A stretch of DNA of 64,000 nucleotides from Lentilactobacillus kribbianus (GCF_013184075.1 NZ_JABEQQ010000001.1:558001-622000), one strand, 5' to 3'. Numbered from the stretch's first letter, positions 39,964 to 49,821 are shown. Notes: a model not told the origin generated them from the letters alone. Program-made: numbers and translations.

Positions 39964-40012
39964 ATTATAATGGTTCAATCGCTTGTAACAAGTACGCACT
40001 TTTTAGTACAAT
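39964..40012. promoter_or_regulatory. Divergent promoters with overlapping -35 and operator candidate
   Basis: Leftward: TTGTTA (39986-39991) and TATAAT (39964-39969), 16-base spacer. Rightward: TTGTAA (39983-39988) and TACAAT (40007-40012), 18-base spacer. The -35 elements overlap. AGTACGCACTTTTTAGTAC (39991-40009) lies in the rightward spacer, with the TAC-N10-GTA look of HxlR/YodB-type operators. Confidence 0.5.
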
Positions 40013-40043
40013 AGGAACCTAAAAGTGCCTAAGGAGGGTTAAT

Positions 40044-40442
40044 GTGCGAAAAATCTATAATATTGGTGTTGAAGCAACGCTAGACGTTATTGGCGGTAAA
40101 TGGAAACCAATTATTTTGTGCCACTTAGGCAATGGTCCGATGCGAACCGGTGAATTAAAACGAGCCATTCCGCAAATTACCCAAAAAATGTTAACGCAAC
40201 AATTACGCGAATTAGAAGCTGATCAAATTATTGATCGTAAAGTTTATCAACAAGTACCCCCCAAAGTGGTGTATCAACTAACAGATTATGGCACTACTTT
40301 AAGCCAAATTTTGGTGGATATGTCGGTGTGGGGTGAGCAACGCATTCAACGCTTAAAAGCGGCTGATGAACAAAATGAAATAAAACTGTTGGCCGATCAT
40401 CAAGGTTACGTCAACGGGATGAATAATACGGAGGTGAAATAA
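40044..40442 (+). CDS. HxlR-family transcriptional regulator
   Basis: A 132-residue winged-helix repressor: IGGKWKPIILCHLGNGPMRTGELKR and ITQKMLTQQLRELEADQIIDRK are classic HxlR. No Cys is present in the sensing helix region except Cys near LCHL, which could be a redox switch as in YodB, but that is a guess. Start GTG at 40044 after GGAGG. Divergent to the MFS gene and four bases from the DUF1304 gene. Confidence 0.9.
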   Translation: MRKIYNIGVEATLDVIGGKWKPIILCHLGNGPMRTGELKRAIPQITQKMLTQQLRELEADQIIDRKVYQQVPPKVVYQLTDYGTTLSQILVDMSVWGEQRIQRLKAADEQNEIKLLADHQGYVNGMNNTEVK

Positions 40443-40445
40443 ATA

Positions 40446-40817
40446 ATGGGAATTATCGCCAGTATCTTAGTAGTCATTGTCGCATTAGAGGCGATTGGCT
40501 TTATGATTTTAGAAATTTGGGGTAGTAATGAACTACTTCATCAAGCTTTTGGCATGGAATTAGATTTTTTGGCTAAACCAGCAGCACGAGTTGCTTTGGC
40601 CAACCAAGGAATTTATAATGGTTTTATTGGTGGGGGCTTATTATTTGCTCGTTTTGATTTTCCGGCGAACGCGCAAGTCATTGGTAGTTTGTTATTTACC
40701 AGTTTTGTTGTTATTGCTGGTATTTTTGGTTATGCTACGATTCAAAAAAAGAGTGTTTTCTGGGTGCAAAGTTTTCCAGCTATTCTAGCTGTTATCGCAA
40801 TTATTTTAGGACGTTAA
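40446..40817 (+). CDS. DUF1304 family membrane protein
   Basis: A 123-residue protein with four membrane helices and the family motif ALANQGIYNGFIGGGL. Function unknown. Its ribosome binding site GGAGG lies in the end of the HxlR gene, so the two are co-transcribed. Confidence 0.85.
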   Translation: MGIIASILVVIVALEAIGFMILEIWGSNELLHQAFGMELDFLAKPAARVALANQGIYNGFIGGGLLFARFDFPANAQVIGSLLFTSFVVIAGIFGYATIQKKSVFWVQSFPAILAVIAIILGR

Positions 40818-40818
40818 A

Positions 40819-40855
40819 AAAGAGTATGACAAAAGTCATACTCTTTTTTATTTGG
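40819..40855. terminator. Bidirectional terminator
   Basis: AAAAAGAGTATGAC pairs with GTCATACTCTTTTT between convergent genes. Confidence 0.85.
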
Positions 40856-42415
40856 TTACATATTCATATGACAACCACCAGAAGAATTGTCATCAGTATT
40901 CATGCCGGGCATCCAGACATCTTTAACATCAATACCTTGTTCCTTAGCAAAGGCGTTCATCAACGTATCCATATCCATTAAATGATAGGTTTGGGGATGA
41001 TCGGGATCATACGATTCAATTTGAGCCATCATGCCACCATCTTCGTGTTCAATGATGTGGCAGTGATACATATAAACTCCGGTCAAATCAAACTTAACTT
41101 TAATGCGGATAGTTTCACCCGGGTTAACGGAAACCGTATCTTTTAAACCGTGCTCGTTAGGATAAGGTTCGTGTCCGTTTCTAGAAACGATGGTGAAAAG
41201 AGTTCCGTGCATGTGATATGGATGAAGCATACCAGCACCTTCAGCAGGATCATTGGTATTAGTAATATCCCAATATTCTACGTTGCCGACTTTTTGTTTA
41301 TCATCAATGCGTTGCATATCAAATTTCTTACCATTAAGTGCCACTTCCTCATCCATGCCGTCTAAGGTTACTTTATGAACCTTAGTGCCCGGAGTAATAT
41401 CAGGATCGGCAATATCAACTAGGTGTTCCGGTAATTGCGCATCAGTTCGTTTGAAATCGTGAATTCTAAAGGTAACCACGGGCGTATCGTCGGAATACAA
41501 AATGACCGTATCGCCAGCTTGATAATCACTAAAATCAACCACAATTTCAGCTCGTTCAGCTGCAGTTAACATTAATTTTTTGAGGTAAACGGGTTCTGGT
41601 AATAAGCCTCCGTCAGTACCAATTTCAGCAAAAGTTAAGTCATCACTAAAGTGCAGGCGCCATTCGCGGCGGTTAGCACCATCCAATAGTCGTAACCGTA
41701 GCTTTTGGGTAGTAACGTCAAAGTAAGGATTAATTGTACCGTTGATTACTGGTACGGGTCCTTGGACCCCATCTGGATCATAATCAGTGCGGTAATCGAA
41801 TTGGTTATGTTCGTGGAATTTACGATCTTGTAAGACTACCGGAATGTCATCTACCCCGTAGTTACGAGGTAGTGGTAGCTTAGCTTCAACGTCATCTTTG
41901 ATTAAGACCATGGTAGCCAGTCCTTTCCACACTTGAGTGGCGGTTGATGGACATGGATGAGCATGAAGCCAAAGGGTGGCTGCTGGCTGGTTGGCAGTGA
42001 AATCAATGTGGTTAGTTTCACCCGGATAAACTGGCGCATGACAACCACCATCAGTAATGGGACCAGAAACGTTTAAGCCGTGCCAGTGAAAGGTGGTTAA
42101 TTCTGGCAGTTCATTTTTTAAATCAATATGAATATTTTTCCCATTTTCAAATACAATCGTTTGACCCAAGTAGGAAGAACCAGTATAGCCCCAGGTTTTA
42201 GTTTTTTCACCTGGTAAAAATTGAGTTTCACCCGGATTAGCCGTGACCGTGTAATATGTATCGGTGGCGGTATCCTTATCAGGCTTCAATAAGGTTGGAA
42301 TAGCTAATGGTTTGGCGGTAGCATTGGCGGGAATAGCCAACGGAATATAAGCACCGTCATGGGTATTAAAGGCTCCTTCATCAAAGAAGTAACTATCATA
42401 TACTTTGGCACACAT
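40856..42415 (-). CDS. Multicopper oxidase (bilirubin oxidase/CotA-like)
   Basis: A 519-residue three-domain laccase-like enzyme. All four copper-binding motifs are visible: HWHGLN (His110, His112), HAHPCP (His151, His153), HPYHMHGTLF and YHCHIIEHEDGGMM with the type 1 Cys. No signal peptide or Tat motif, so it appears cytoplasmic. The C-terminus ends Cys-His-Met rich (GGCHMNM). Lactobacillus relatives oxidise phenols and biogenic amines. Start at 42415 chosen over 42433 because AAGGGGG is well spaced. Confidence 0.92.
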   Translation of the reverse strand: MCAKVYDSYFFDEGAFNTHDGAYIPLAIPANATAKPLAIPTLLKPDKDTATDTYYTVTANPGETQFLPGEKTKTWGYTGSSYLGQTIVFENGKNIHIDLKNELPELTTFHWHGLNVSGPITDGGCHAPVYPGETNHIDFTANQPAATLWLHAHPCPSTATQVWKGLATMVLIKDDVEAKLPLPRNYGVDDIPVVLQDRKFHEHNQFDYRTDYDPDGVQGPVPVINGTINPYFDVTTQKLRLRLLDGANRREWRLHFSDDLTFAEIGTDGGLLPEPVYLKKLMLTAAERAEIVVDFSDYQAGDTVILYSDDTPVVTFRIHDFKRTDAQLPEHLVDIADPDITPGTKVHKVTLDGMDEEVALNGKKFDMQRIDDKQKVGNVEYWDITNTNDPAEGAGMLHPYHMHGTLFTIVSRNGHEPYPNEHGLKDTVSVNPGETIRIKVKFDLTGVYMYHCHIIEHEDGGMMAQIESYDPDHPQTYHLMDMDTLMNAFAKEQGIDVKDVWMPGMNTDDNSSGGCHMNM

Positions 42416-42615
42416 AAAATGTCCCCCTTGCAAGATTTAGATTAGTATTACTGGCTCAATGATACCACGGTAACCGGTTTCTCACAGGGAGAAACCTTTT
42501 TATTTGGTGGTAATGATGGATTAATTTTTGGTTAGTGTTAACAAAAAATAAGTTCATGGTCACTAAATCTGTGATATGTTAGAATAGTTAGTTTTTTACG
42601 AAAGAAGATGAGATA

Positions 42616-43359
42616 GTGCCGATTGGACCATTTGTAGATTGTGCGTTAACCTTACTCGGCGCAGTGGTTGGGACGTTGTTAAGAAACTACGTCCCTAAAA
42701 ATATGAAGGACCAAATGCCCCTAATTTTGGGCCTCATTTCGATGTCATTGGGGATTGTTATGTTGATTAAGATCCGCCAAACGCCGATTGTGGTACTAGC
42801 AACGGTGATTGGGAGTGCAATTGGAATTGGATTACATTTAGAGGATCATATTAAGAGTGGCTTGTTTAAGCTGTTACGTGGTCGAAGTAAACGAGAAAGT
42901 AATTTTTCGACGGAAACCATCGATAAATCTGAACAACAATTGAAAAATAATGATCGTTTGGAACAACTGATCGCTATTTTAGTGTTATTTAGTGTTAGTG
43001 GCATGGGAATTTTTGGTGCACTAAATGAAGGTATGACCCATAATTCGGATATGCTAGTTAGCAAAGGAATGCTAGATTTTGTTAGTGCGTTAATTTTTGC
43101 CACCTTGCTAGGAATGTTAGTAGCAGTGGCAGTAGTACCACAAGCAGTCGTGTTGTTCGGGTTATTTTACTCGTCGGTATTGATTATGCCGTTAATGACA
43201 CCAGACATGGTGGGTAATTTTTCCGCGGCGGGCGGTATTTTGATGGTGGCAACGGGATTGCGGTTAAGTAACATCAAAACTTTCCCCATTGCGGATATGA
43301 TTCCCATTTTAATTATTGTGATGCCGCTAACCTGGTTGTTAAAACCGGTGTTTGGTTAA
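42616..43359 (+). CDS. DUF554 family membrane protein
   Basis: A 247-residue protein with about seven membrane helices, beginning PIGPFVDCALTLLGAVVGTLL, typical of DUF554. A hydrophilic loop of about 40 residues splits the helices. Function unknown. Start GTG at 42616; the ribosome binding site is weak. Confidence 0.85.
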   Translation: MPIGPFVDCALTLLGAVVGTLLRNYVPKNMKDQMPLILGLISMSLGIVMLIKIRQTPIVVLATVIGSAIGIGLHLEDHIKSGLFKLLRGRSKRESNFSTETIDKSEQQLKNNDRLEQLIAILVLFSVSGMGIFGALNEGMTHNSDMLVSKGMLDFVSALIFATLLGMLVAVAVVPQAVVLFGLFYSSVLIMPLMTPDMVGNFSAAGGILMVATGLRLSNIKTFPIADMIPILIIVMPLTWLLKPVFG

Positions 43360-43362
43360 ATT

Positions 43363-43397
43363 AAAAAGGTCGCCCCATTCGGGACGGCCTTTTAATT
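43363..43397. terminator. Bidirectional terminator
   Basis: AAAAGGTCGCCCC pairs with GGGACGGCCTTTT, between convergent DUF554 and dus genes. Confidence 0.85.
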
Positions 43398-44398
43398 TAT
43401 TCAAAATTGGTAATCGGACTGTCTGCCAACATTTGCCGTACTTCATCCGTTGATTTAGCGTCCATTAATTGAGTCCGTAAATCAGCTGAGTGAGGAATAC
43501 GCTTCACGTAAATTTTAAAGAATCGTTTTAAGGATGGAAAACGTGGATAGTCATATTTTTCGGCAAATTGATCAAATAAATCCAATTGCAATTTTAATAA
43601 AGCGATTAATTCTTGTGGGGTGTGTTGGTGAGGATGATTTTCAAAGGCAAACGGATTGTTGAAAATACCCCGACCAATCATGACGCCATCAATGCCGGGA
43701 TGATCTAATGCTAATTGTTCCGCTGCATCACGATCACTGACATCACCGTTAATGGCTAATAAAGTATTCGGTGCAATTTCGTCGCGCATTTTAACGAGTT
43801 CATCAATATATTCGTAGTGAGCAGCTACTTTACTCATTTCCTGGCGAGTACGCACGTGAATGGTTAAAACTTGGACATCTTGCTTTAACAAGAATGGAAT
43901 CCAGGTCTTAAATTCATTTAGGTCACTGTAACCTAGGCGCGTTTTAACGCTAACTGGTAACCCGGCTTCCTTAGCGGCTGCAATCACAGCTGCTGCCGAT
44001 TCGGGATGACGAATTAAATCACTACCGCCATGATTTTTGATGACCGTTGCATCAGGACAACCCATGTTAATATCAATGGCTTCATAGCCCATTTCTTTAA
44101 CCGCAAAAGCCGCTTTTCTAAATGGTTCGGCCTCGTTACCCCAAAGTTGGACGATGGGCTTAACTGGCTCATCAGGGGACACGTATAATCGCCCTCCTGC
44201 GGCGAATTTAGCCTTAGGATGCGTGACACTAATTGCGTTCACGAATTCAGTATTAATGACATCGGGGGCAGCGGCAGCATCGACTACCTGCCGAAAAACG
44301 GCGTTAGTAACGGCCTCCATGGGGGCCAAACTCAAAAAGGGACGGTGCTCAGCCCGTGCTTTGTCGGCAATTGCCTGCCAGTATGTTGAAAGCTCCAC
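43397..44398 (-). CDS. dus: tRNA-dihydrouridine synthase
   Basis: A 333-residue FMN-dependent TIM-barrel enzyme. LAPMEAVTNAVFRQVV, the catalytic INMGCPDATV with its Cys, and VKTRLGY are present, then NGDVSD and IGRGIFNNPF in the phosphate-binding region. Reduces uridine to dihydrouridine in the tRNA D loop. The GGSDLI replacement of the common AGAALM marks a divergent Dus group. Confidence 0.9.
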   Translation of the reverse strand: MELSTYWQAIADKARAEHRPFLSLAPMEAVTNAVFRQVVDAAAAPDVINTEFVNAISVTHPKAKFAAGGRLYVSPDEPVKPIVQLWGNEAEPFRKAAFAVKEMGYEAIDINMGCPDATVIKNHGGSDLIRHPESAAAVIAAAKEAGLPVSVKTRLGYSDLNEFKTWIPFLLKQDVQVLTIHVRTRQEMSKVAAHYEYIDELVKMRDEIAPNTLLAINGDVSDRDAAEQLALDHPGIDGVMIGRGIFNNPFAFENHPHQHTPQELIALLKLQLDLFDQFAEKYDYPRFPSLKRFFKIYVKRIPHSADLRTQLMDAKSTDEVRQMLADSPITNFE

Positions 44399-44591
44399 GT
44401 TTAAAATCTCCTTACTAATCCAAAGTTATCAATCAATTTTACCACGATTTGGGTGGTGGGCAAGTTATTCGCCAGTTTCAATCTAATTATATAGAAAAAT
44501 TGGTATAACCAATTTTAGCTTTTTGCTTGTTTAATAACAGTTGAAAGGGTTATCATAAAGGTGTGAAATGTCACAACGGGAGAGTGAGAAT

Positions 44592-45449
44592 ATGAGTGTA
44601 TTAATGTTACTTTTACCAGCGTTAGGCTGGGGGGTTTTACCATTAGCGATTCAAATTATCGGTGGTAATACCAAGAACCAAATTTTTGGAACGGCAATGG
44701 GTACCATGGTAGCTAGTATGGGGGTTTTAGTAGCGCTGCACGGAGTTCATATTTCGACGGCGGACTTTATTAAAGCGGCTTTGGCTGGGGCCTTTTGGAT
44801 TTGTGGTCAGATCGGTCAATACGTTGCTTATGAAAACATTGGTGTTTCTAAAACTATGCCGCTTTCTACCGGTTTACAGCTAATCGGGACGTCTTTAATT
44901 GGGGTTTTGATGTTTGGTGAATGGAGTACGACTTCTGCCAAAACCTTAGGCTTCATTGGTATTGCAATGTTAGTAATTGGGGTCTTTTTAACCTCATATA
45001 CCCAAAAAGGCGATAAACAAGGTAAAAACGTTAAAACTACATATACAGTGTTAATCTTAACCACGGTGGGTTATTTGATTTACAATACCATTCCACGTGG
45101 GATGGAATCGTCTGGTTTATCCATTTTCTTCCCTGAATCTGTGGGGATGCTTATCGGTGTGTTGATCTATTTATTTGCTACTCGGGATTTACATGCGGTG
45201 GTAGAAAAGAAGAGTTGGGAAAACGTTATTTCTGGTTTGATTTTCTCCGTAGCCGCTATTTCATACATCTTTTCAGTAAAAGAAAATGGTGTCAATACTG
45301 CCTTTGTGGTGGGCCAAGTTTCAGTGGTTATTTCTACTTTAGGTAGTTTAATTTTCTTACATGAACGTAAAACCCGTCGGGAACTAATATTTACCATTTT
45401 AGGGTTAATTGTGATTGTTGGCGGAGCCATTGTGACCACCATCAATTAA
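44592..45449 (+). CDS. GRP-family sugar transporter
   Basis: A 285-residue, ten-helix carrier (MSVLMLLLPALGWGVLPLAI, GQIGQYVAYENIGVSKTMPL) of the glucose/ribose porter family, including GlcU and RbsU. It imports a sugar by proton symport; which one is unclear. An in-frame start at 44568 precedes the ribosome binding site GGGAG, so I use 44592. Confidence 0.87.
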   Translation: MSVLMLLLPALGWGVLPLAIQIIGGNTKNQIFGTAMGTMVASMGVLVALHGVHISTADFIKAALAGAFWICGQIGQYVAYENIGVSKTMPLSTGLQLIGTSLIGVLMFGEWSTTSAKTLGFIGIAMLVIGVFLTSYTQKGDKQGKNVKTTYTVLILTTVGYLIYNTIPRGMESSGLSIFFPESVGMLIGVLIYLFATRDLHAVVEKKSWENVISGLIFSVAAISYIFSVKENGVNTAFVVGQVSVVISTLGSLIFLHERKTRRELIFTILGLIVIVGGAIVTTIN

Positions 45450-45458
45450 TGATTGGAG

Positions 45459-45488
45459 GATAATCCGGTGACGGGTTATCTTTTTTTG
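45459..45488 (+). terminator. Terminator of sugar transporter gene
   Basis: GATAATCC pairs with GGGTTATC around GGTGAC and a run of seven T follows. Confidence 0.8.
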
Positions 45489-45569
45489 TTAAAAAAACGC
45501 TAGCATTTTTTAGGCAACCGTGTATAATTTTTAAAAATGTGTCAAAAATCTGAAGGAGGATTTTTACAA

Positions 45570-46934
45570 TTGAATAAATTATCTAAATATGCGGTTGATA
45601 GCATTCCAAGAGAGAATCGTCACATGACATATTGGGATATGTTTGCGACCTGGGTCGGAGCAAATGCCAATAACGGAACTTGGTTTGTGGGTGGCATTAT
45701 TGCAGCGTGTGGCTTTTGGGGCGGTATTAAGGCCCTGATTATTGCTTCAAGTATTTCCTATATCTTTTTAGGATTGATCGGTTACATGGGTTACAAAACG
45801 GGAGTGACCACGATGGCTTTATCACGAGCCTCGTTTGGGATTCGCGGTAGTATTATTCCGTCTCTCGTAAATTTGACACAATTTATCGGTTGGACCGCCG
45901 TCAATACGTTTATTGCGGCGACGTCGATGTCTTACATTTTACATACTTTATTAGGATGGCCTGTGTTTGGTCATCCGGGCGGCAATCTAGGCTTGATTGT
46001 GGGAATCACGGTGATGAGTGCCCTGCATTTGCTAAGCATTGCGGCCGGCCAAAAATCGATTCAATTAATTGAACGAATTGGTATTATTTTGGTAATTATT
46101 TTTGTGATTTGGGAATCCATTATTGTCTTTCGCGATGTTTCATTTACCCAAATTACCCACTGGCGGGTTCCCAACGTGGCTAAAATGAAATTTGGGAGCG
46201 CCATCGATACTTTAGCTGCCTTTAACCTCGCTTGGGTGACGGCTGGAGCTGACTTTACTCGCTTTACTAATAAGTCGCAAACGGCGACTACAGCACCTTT
46301 TTTAGGAGCTAGTGTGGGAGTATTTTGGTTTGCCTTTATTGGCTTAACAGCCACAATTAGTATCGCCATTACTTCTGGAGTTTATGATCCTAATAATTCC
46401 GATCCTAGTACGATTGCCAATCGTTTGGGGCTAGGCTTAATTGCGATGGTGGTTATTGTGTTAACGAGTATGACGGCTAATGCGGTTAATTTGCAGGCGG
46501 CTGGTTCTGCTTTAAAAAACATGTTCAATCAATTATCGTTGCGGCAATCACTCTTGATCGTGACCATCTTAGCCACAATTGTCACCTTCATTCCGGTAAT
46601 TTACGGCAGCTTCTTAGATACGTTTACGGCTTTCTTAGATTATGTAGGCATGGTATTAGGACCGATTATTAGTATTATGATAGTGGATTATTATTTTATT
46701 GCTAAACAACGGTATAATATAAACGAACTCGGTAATGGAAGCGGTAAATATTGGTATCACGGTGGCGTTCAGTGGCTATCCTTTGGCCTGTGGTTATTTG
46801 GAGTAGGCCTTTACTGGCTCTTGCAACAAGTCGCTTGGATTCAAACCTATACGGGAGCAACCTTTGTGGTGATGGTGGTAGTTGGCGCGATATATTACGT
46901 GATTAAGATGATGGAGGCACAACATGCTAATTAA
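45570..46934 (+). CDS. codB: Cytosine permease
   Basis: A 454-residue NCS1-family symporter with 12 helices (TYWDMFATWVGANANNGTWF, AFNLAWVTAGADFTRFT). Start is TTG at 45570 with AAGGAGG ten bases upstream; the longer reading from 45537 overlaps that site. Overlaps codA by 11 bases. A TATAAT at 45523-45528 lies upstream. Confidence 0.93.
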   Translation: MNKLSKYAVDSIPRENRHMTYWDMFATWVGANANNGTWFVGGIIAACGFWGGIKALIIASSISYIFLGLIGYMGYKTGVTTMALSRASFGIRGSIIPSLVNLTQFIGWTAVNTFIAATSMSYILHTLLGWPVFGHPGGNLGLIVGITVMSALHLLSIAAGQKSIQLIERIGIILVIIFVIWESIIVFRDVSFTQITHWRVPNVAKMKFGSAIDTLAAFNLAWVTAGADFTRFTNKSQTATTAPFLGASVGVFWFAFIGLTATISIAITSGVYDPNNSDPSTIANRLGLGLIAMVVIVLTSMTANAVNLQAAGSALKNMFNQLSLRQSLLIVTILATIVTFIPVIYGSFLDTFTAFLDYVGMVLGPIISIMIVDYYFIAKQRYNINELGNGSGKYWYHGGVQWLSFGLWLFGVGLYWLLQQVAWIQTYTGATFVVMVVVGAIYYVIKMMEAQHAN

Positions 46935-48159
46935 ACAGGTGTATATTGAAAATAACTCAGTTAAACAAGATGTTCGCATTGAAAATGGTCAATTTACAGC
47001 GATTGAAGCACAAATTGAACCATACGAAAACGAAGAAGTGATTGACGCTGATGGTAAATTATTGTTACCACCATTTATTGATTCACACGTTCATTTGGAT
47101 GCTACGCTAACGGCTGGTGATCCAGAATGGAATGAATCTGGGACCTTGTTTGACGGGATCCGTATCTGGTCAGAACGTAAAAAAACCTTAACGAAACAAG
47201 ACGTTAAGGAGCGGGCCCTTGCCACGTTAAAAAAGCAGGCCAGTCACGGGATTCAGTTTGTTCGTAGTCACGTTGACACGACTGATCCGAACTTTACCGC
47301 TTTAGAAGCGCTATTAGAGGTTAGAGATGAAGTGAAGGATTTCATGACCTTGCAATTAGTCGCCTTTCCACAAGAAGGTATTTTGTCATTTCCTCGCGGC
47401 AAAGAGTTATTAGAACAAGCGGTTAAAGATGGAGTAGATGTCATTGGTGGAATTCCTCACTTTGAATTTAACCGTGATTATGGGGTTGAATCACTTCGTT
47501 ATTTAGTTGGTTTGGCCGAAAAATATGATAAGTTAGTCGATGTTCACTGTGATGAAATTGATGATCCTCAATCGAGAAATTTGGAAGTGTTAGCAACGCT
47601 AGCTTATGAAACCGGGTTAGGAGATCGTATTACTGCCAGCCATACTACAGCCATGGGATCTTATAATGATGCCTACACTTACAAATTAATGCGCTTATTG
47701 AAACTATCTGATATCAATATGGTTTCCAATCCACTAGTTAACATTCATTTAGGCGGTCGTTTTGATACTTATCCTAAACGACGAGGATTAACTCGCATTC
47801 AGGATTTAACTGCTAATGGTATTAACGTTTCCTTTGGCGAAGACGATATTAAGGATCCCTGGTACCCCATGGGGGATGGTAACATGCTAGATCCCGTTCA
47901 TATGGGAATTCATGCGGAACAAATGATGGGCTACTCTCAAATTATGAATTCCTATGAATTTGTGACCAATAAGGCGGCCAAAACCTTACACGTGGCGGAT
48001 CAATATGGGATTGAAGTCGGAAAAGCAGCTAACTGTTTAATCTTTAATGCAGCCAACTTCTATGATGAATTAAATGAGCGCAAGGAACTCTTGTACTCCA
48101 TTCATAATGGTAAGATAATTGTTGAAACAAAACCGGCAGTGACTAAATTAAATCTATAA
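46924..48159 (+). CDS. codA: Cytosine deaminase
   Basis: A 411-residue amidohydrolase converting cytosine to uracil and ammonia. Metal ligands His55 and His57 (DSHVHLDA), HCDEIDD for the third His and catalytic Glu, ASHTTAMG, and SFGEDDIKDPW for the metal Asp. Together with CodB it salvages cytosine. Confidence 0.94.
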   Translation: MLIKQVYIENNSVKQDVRIENGQFTAIEAQIEPYENEEVIDADGKLLLPPFIDSHVHLDATLTAGDPEWNESGTLFDGIRIWSERKKTLTKQDVKERALATLKKQASHGIQFVRSHVDTTDPNFTALEALLEVRDEVKDFMTLQLVAFPQEGILSFPRGKELLEQAVKDGVDVIGGIPHFEFNRDYGVESLRYLVGLAEKYDKLVDVHCDEIDDPQSRNLEVLATLAYETGLGDRITASHTTAMGSYNDAYTYKLMRLLKLSDINMVSNPLVNIHLGGRFDTYPKRRGLTRIQDLTANGINVSFGEDDIKDPWYPMGDGNMLDPVHMGIHAEQMMGYSQIMNSYEFVTNKAAKTLHVADQYGIEVGKAANCLIFNAANFYDELNERKELLYSIHNGKIIVETKPAVTKLNL

Positions 48160-48191
48160 AAAAACGTCCCGAGTGATCGGGACGTTTTTTT
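48160..48191. terminator. Bidirectional terminator
   Basis: AAACGTCCCG pairs with CGGGACGTTT, flanked by A and T runs. Confidence 0.9.
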
Positions 48192-48196
48192 GGTTA

Positions 48197-49192
48197 TTAA
48201 TATTTAATCACCAATTTACCAGTGGTATGACCACGGCGTAATTTTTCAAAAGCAGTAGTTAAAGTTTGAGCGCTAAGCCCATTAAAGACTTCGATTTTTT
48301 GAGGTTGTAGTTGATTTTCACCCATTAAATCGCCAATTAATTCTAAAATATTGCCTTGGCTACTTAAATCCACTCCGTATGATGATTTGGTAAACATAAA
48401 TTCCCAATCAAAAGAAACAGCTTTATTTTTAATATCTGAAATCGCTAAATTAGAGTCAAGTTCGACAATGGTGCCCACGTGGCCTAAAGGAGCCACTAGA
48501 CGGGCAACTTCATCCCAATAAGGCGCAATATTATAAAGGGCTACAATATTATTGATGGAGTTGGCTGGTAATTGGCGCAATCCTTCGTCACTATCTGAAC
48601 GATAATCAATGGGATGATCTACGCCAATTTGTCGTAAATAATCAAACTTACGTGGACTGGCAGTAGCAGTAACCTCTAAACCGGCCCATTTAGCTAGTGG
48701 GATCAACATAGAGCCAACGCCCCCGGCCCCATTGATAACTAACAGTGATTGACCAGCATTACCGTTTGGTTCGGCCACTAAATGCATCCGCTCAAACATT
48801 AATTCAAAAGCGGTTAAACTAACTAAGGGAATAGCTGCAGCTTCTTCTAATGACAAGTTAGCAGGCTTTAAAGCAGCGATACGTTCGTCAACTAGCTGAA
48901 ATTCTTGGTAACTACCATCACGAATGATCGAACCAGCGTAATAAATTATGTCGCCTTCTTTGAATTTGGTAGCGGCGTTACCGGTAGCAACCACTTTACC
49001 GACGGCATCATAACCTAAAATTTTAGCATTATCTTTGTTATCGTCGATATCTTCGAGCCGTTTTAGATCCACTGGATTAAGGCCAGCAGCTTGGACCTTT
49101 ACCAAGACATCGTGGCCGGTGGGTTGCGCGATAGCGATATCACTATCGATTAATTGATGATTTTTAATAGTAACAGCGTGTTGGGTGGTCAT
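48197..49192 (-). CDS. Zinc-independent MDR-family oxidoreductase (quinone reductase-like)
   Basis: A 331-residue medium-chain dehydrogenase/reductase: AAGLNPVDLKRLE, VLGYDAVG-type region (KILGYDAVGKVVATG) and the NADPH motif INGAGGVGSMLIPLAK. The zinc Cys residues of alcohol dehydrogenases are absent, so a quinone or enone reductase is likely. AAGGAGG precedes the ATG. Confidence 0.88.
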   Translation of the reverse strand: MTTQHAVTIKNHQLIDSDIAIAQPTGHDVLVKVQAAGLNPVDLKRLEDIDDNKDNAKILGYDAVGKVVATGNAATKFKEGDIIYYAGSIIRDGSYQEFQLVDERIAALKPANLSLEEAAAIPLVSLTAFELMFERMHLVAEPNGNAGQSLLVINGAGGVGSMLIPLAKWAGLEVTATASPRKFDYLRQIGVDHPIDYRSDSDEGLRQLPANSINNIVALYNIAPYWDEVARLVAPLGHVGTIVELDSNLAISDIKNKAVSFDWEFMFTKSSYGVDLSSQGNILELIGDLMGENQLQPQKIEVFNGLSAQTLTTAFEKLRRGHTTGKLVIKY

Positions 49193-49357
49193 AAAATTCC
49201 TCCTTTAGAAAATATTATTATGAAGTTAATGATTACTTACTCTTATTTTGATAATAGCACTTTGTGGGTGAAAAAAATAAATTCTCGTTTGAAAAATGGT
49301 AATTGTGCCGCTTTTTTTTTGCTATACTGAGATTAATTTAGAATTGGAGGCAACAAA

Positions 49358-49624
49358 ATGATTGCAACCATTATTATGGCCATTGAAGTCATTATTTTAA
49401 TTTTAATTTTTATGCAACGGCGTTTATTCAATGCTGGCTGGGGCTTGGTTACACCGATTGCCACTACCATTGTAGCGGTTGGTGAAACGACTTTGTTTAG
49501 ATTTCAGGGAGCGCGGCTCTTTTCGTTATTTGATATTGGTTTTATCATTGTGATTATGATTTTAACTTGGGTAACTTATTGGATGTATAAACGACAAAGT
49601 CCATCCAAGCCTAAGCGAAAATGA
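49358..49624 (+). CDS. Small membrane protein of unknown function
   Basis: An 88-residue protein with three membrane helices (about 3-19, 26-43, 54-75) and a basic C-terminal tail (KRQSPSKPKRK). Not recognised. GGAGG at good spacing supports it. Confidence 0.7.
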   Translation: MIATIIMAIEVIILILIFMQRRLFNAGWGLVTPIATTIVAVGETTLFRFQGARLFSLFDIGFIIVIMILTWVTYWMYKRQSPSKPKRK

Positions 49625-49686
49625 AAATATTTTTCATCCTATTGAAAGGCATTGAAAATCAATGAAAGCAAGAAAATATTTTTCAT
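49621..49686. repeat. Direct repeats around a palindrome
   Basis: GAAAATATTTTTCAT occurs at 49623-49637 and 49672-49686, with the palindrome CATTGAAAATCAATG at 49650-49664 midway. The first copy overlaps the end of the small membrane protein gene. Function unknown. Confidence 0.6.
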
Positions 49687-49765
49687 TATTTAATTTAAGC
49701 ACTTTCATTTGATCATTAAATGTGGCATACTTAGCTTAACTGCTTGCATTATTAAAATTCAAATT

Positions 49766-49808
49766 AAAGAAGCTGTAGCAAAATCAAAATTTTGCTACAG
49801 CTTCTTTT
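49766..49808. terminator. Bidirectional terminator, 19-bp stem
   Basis: Left arm 49766-49784 pairs perfectly with 49789-49807, loop CAAA, with T runs. Confidence 0.9.
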
Positions 49809-49821
49809 GCTAACTAAATAA

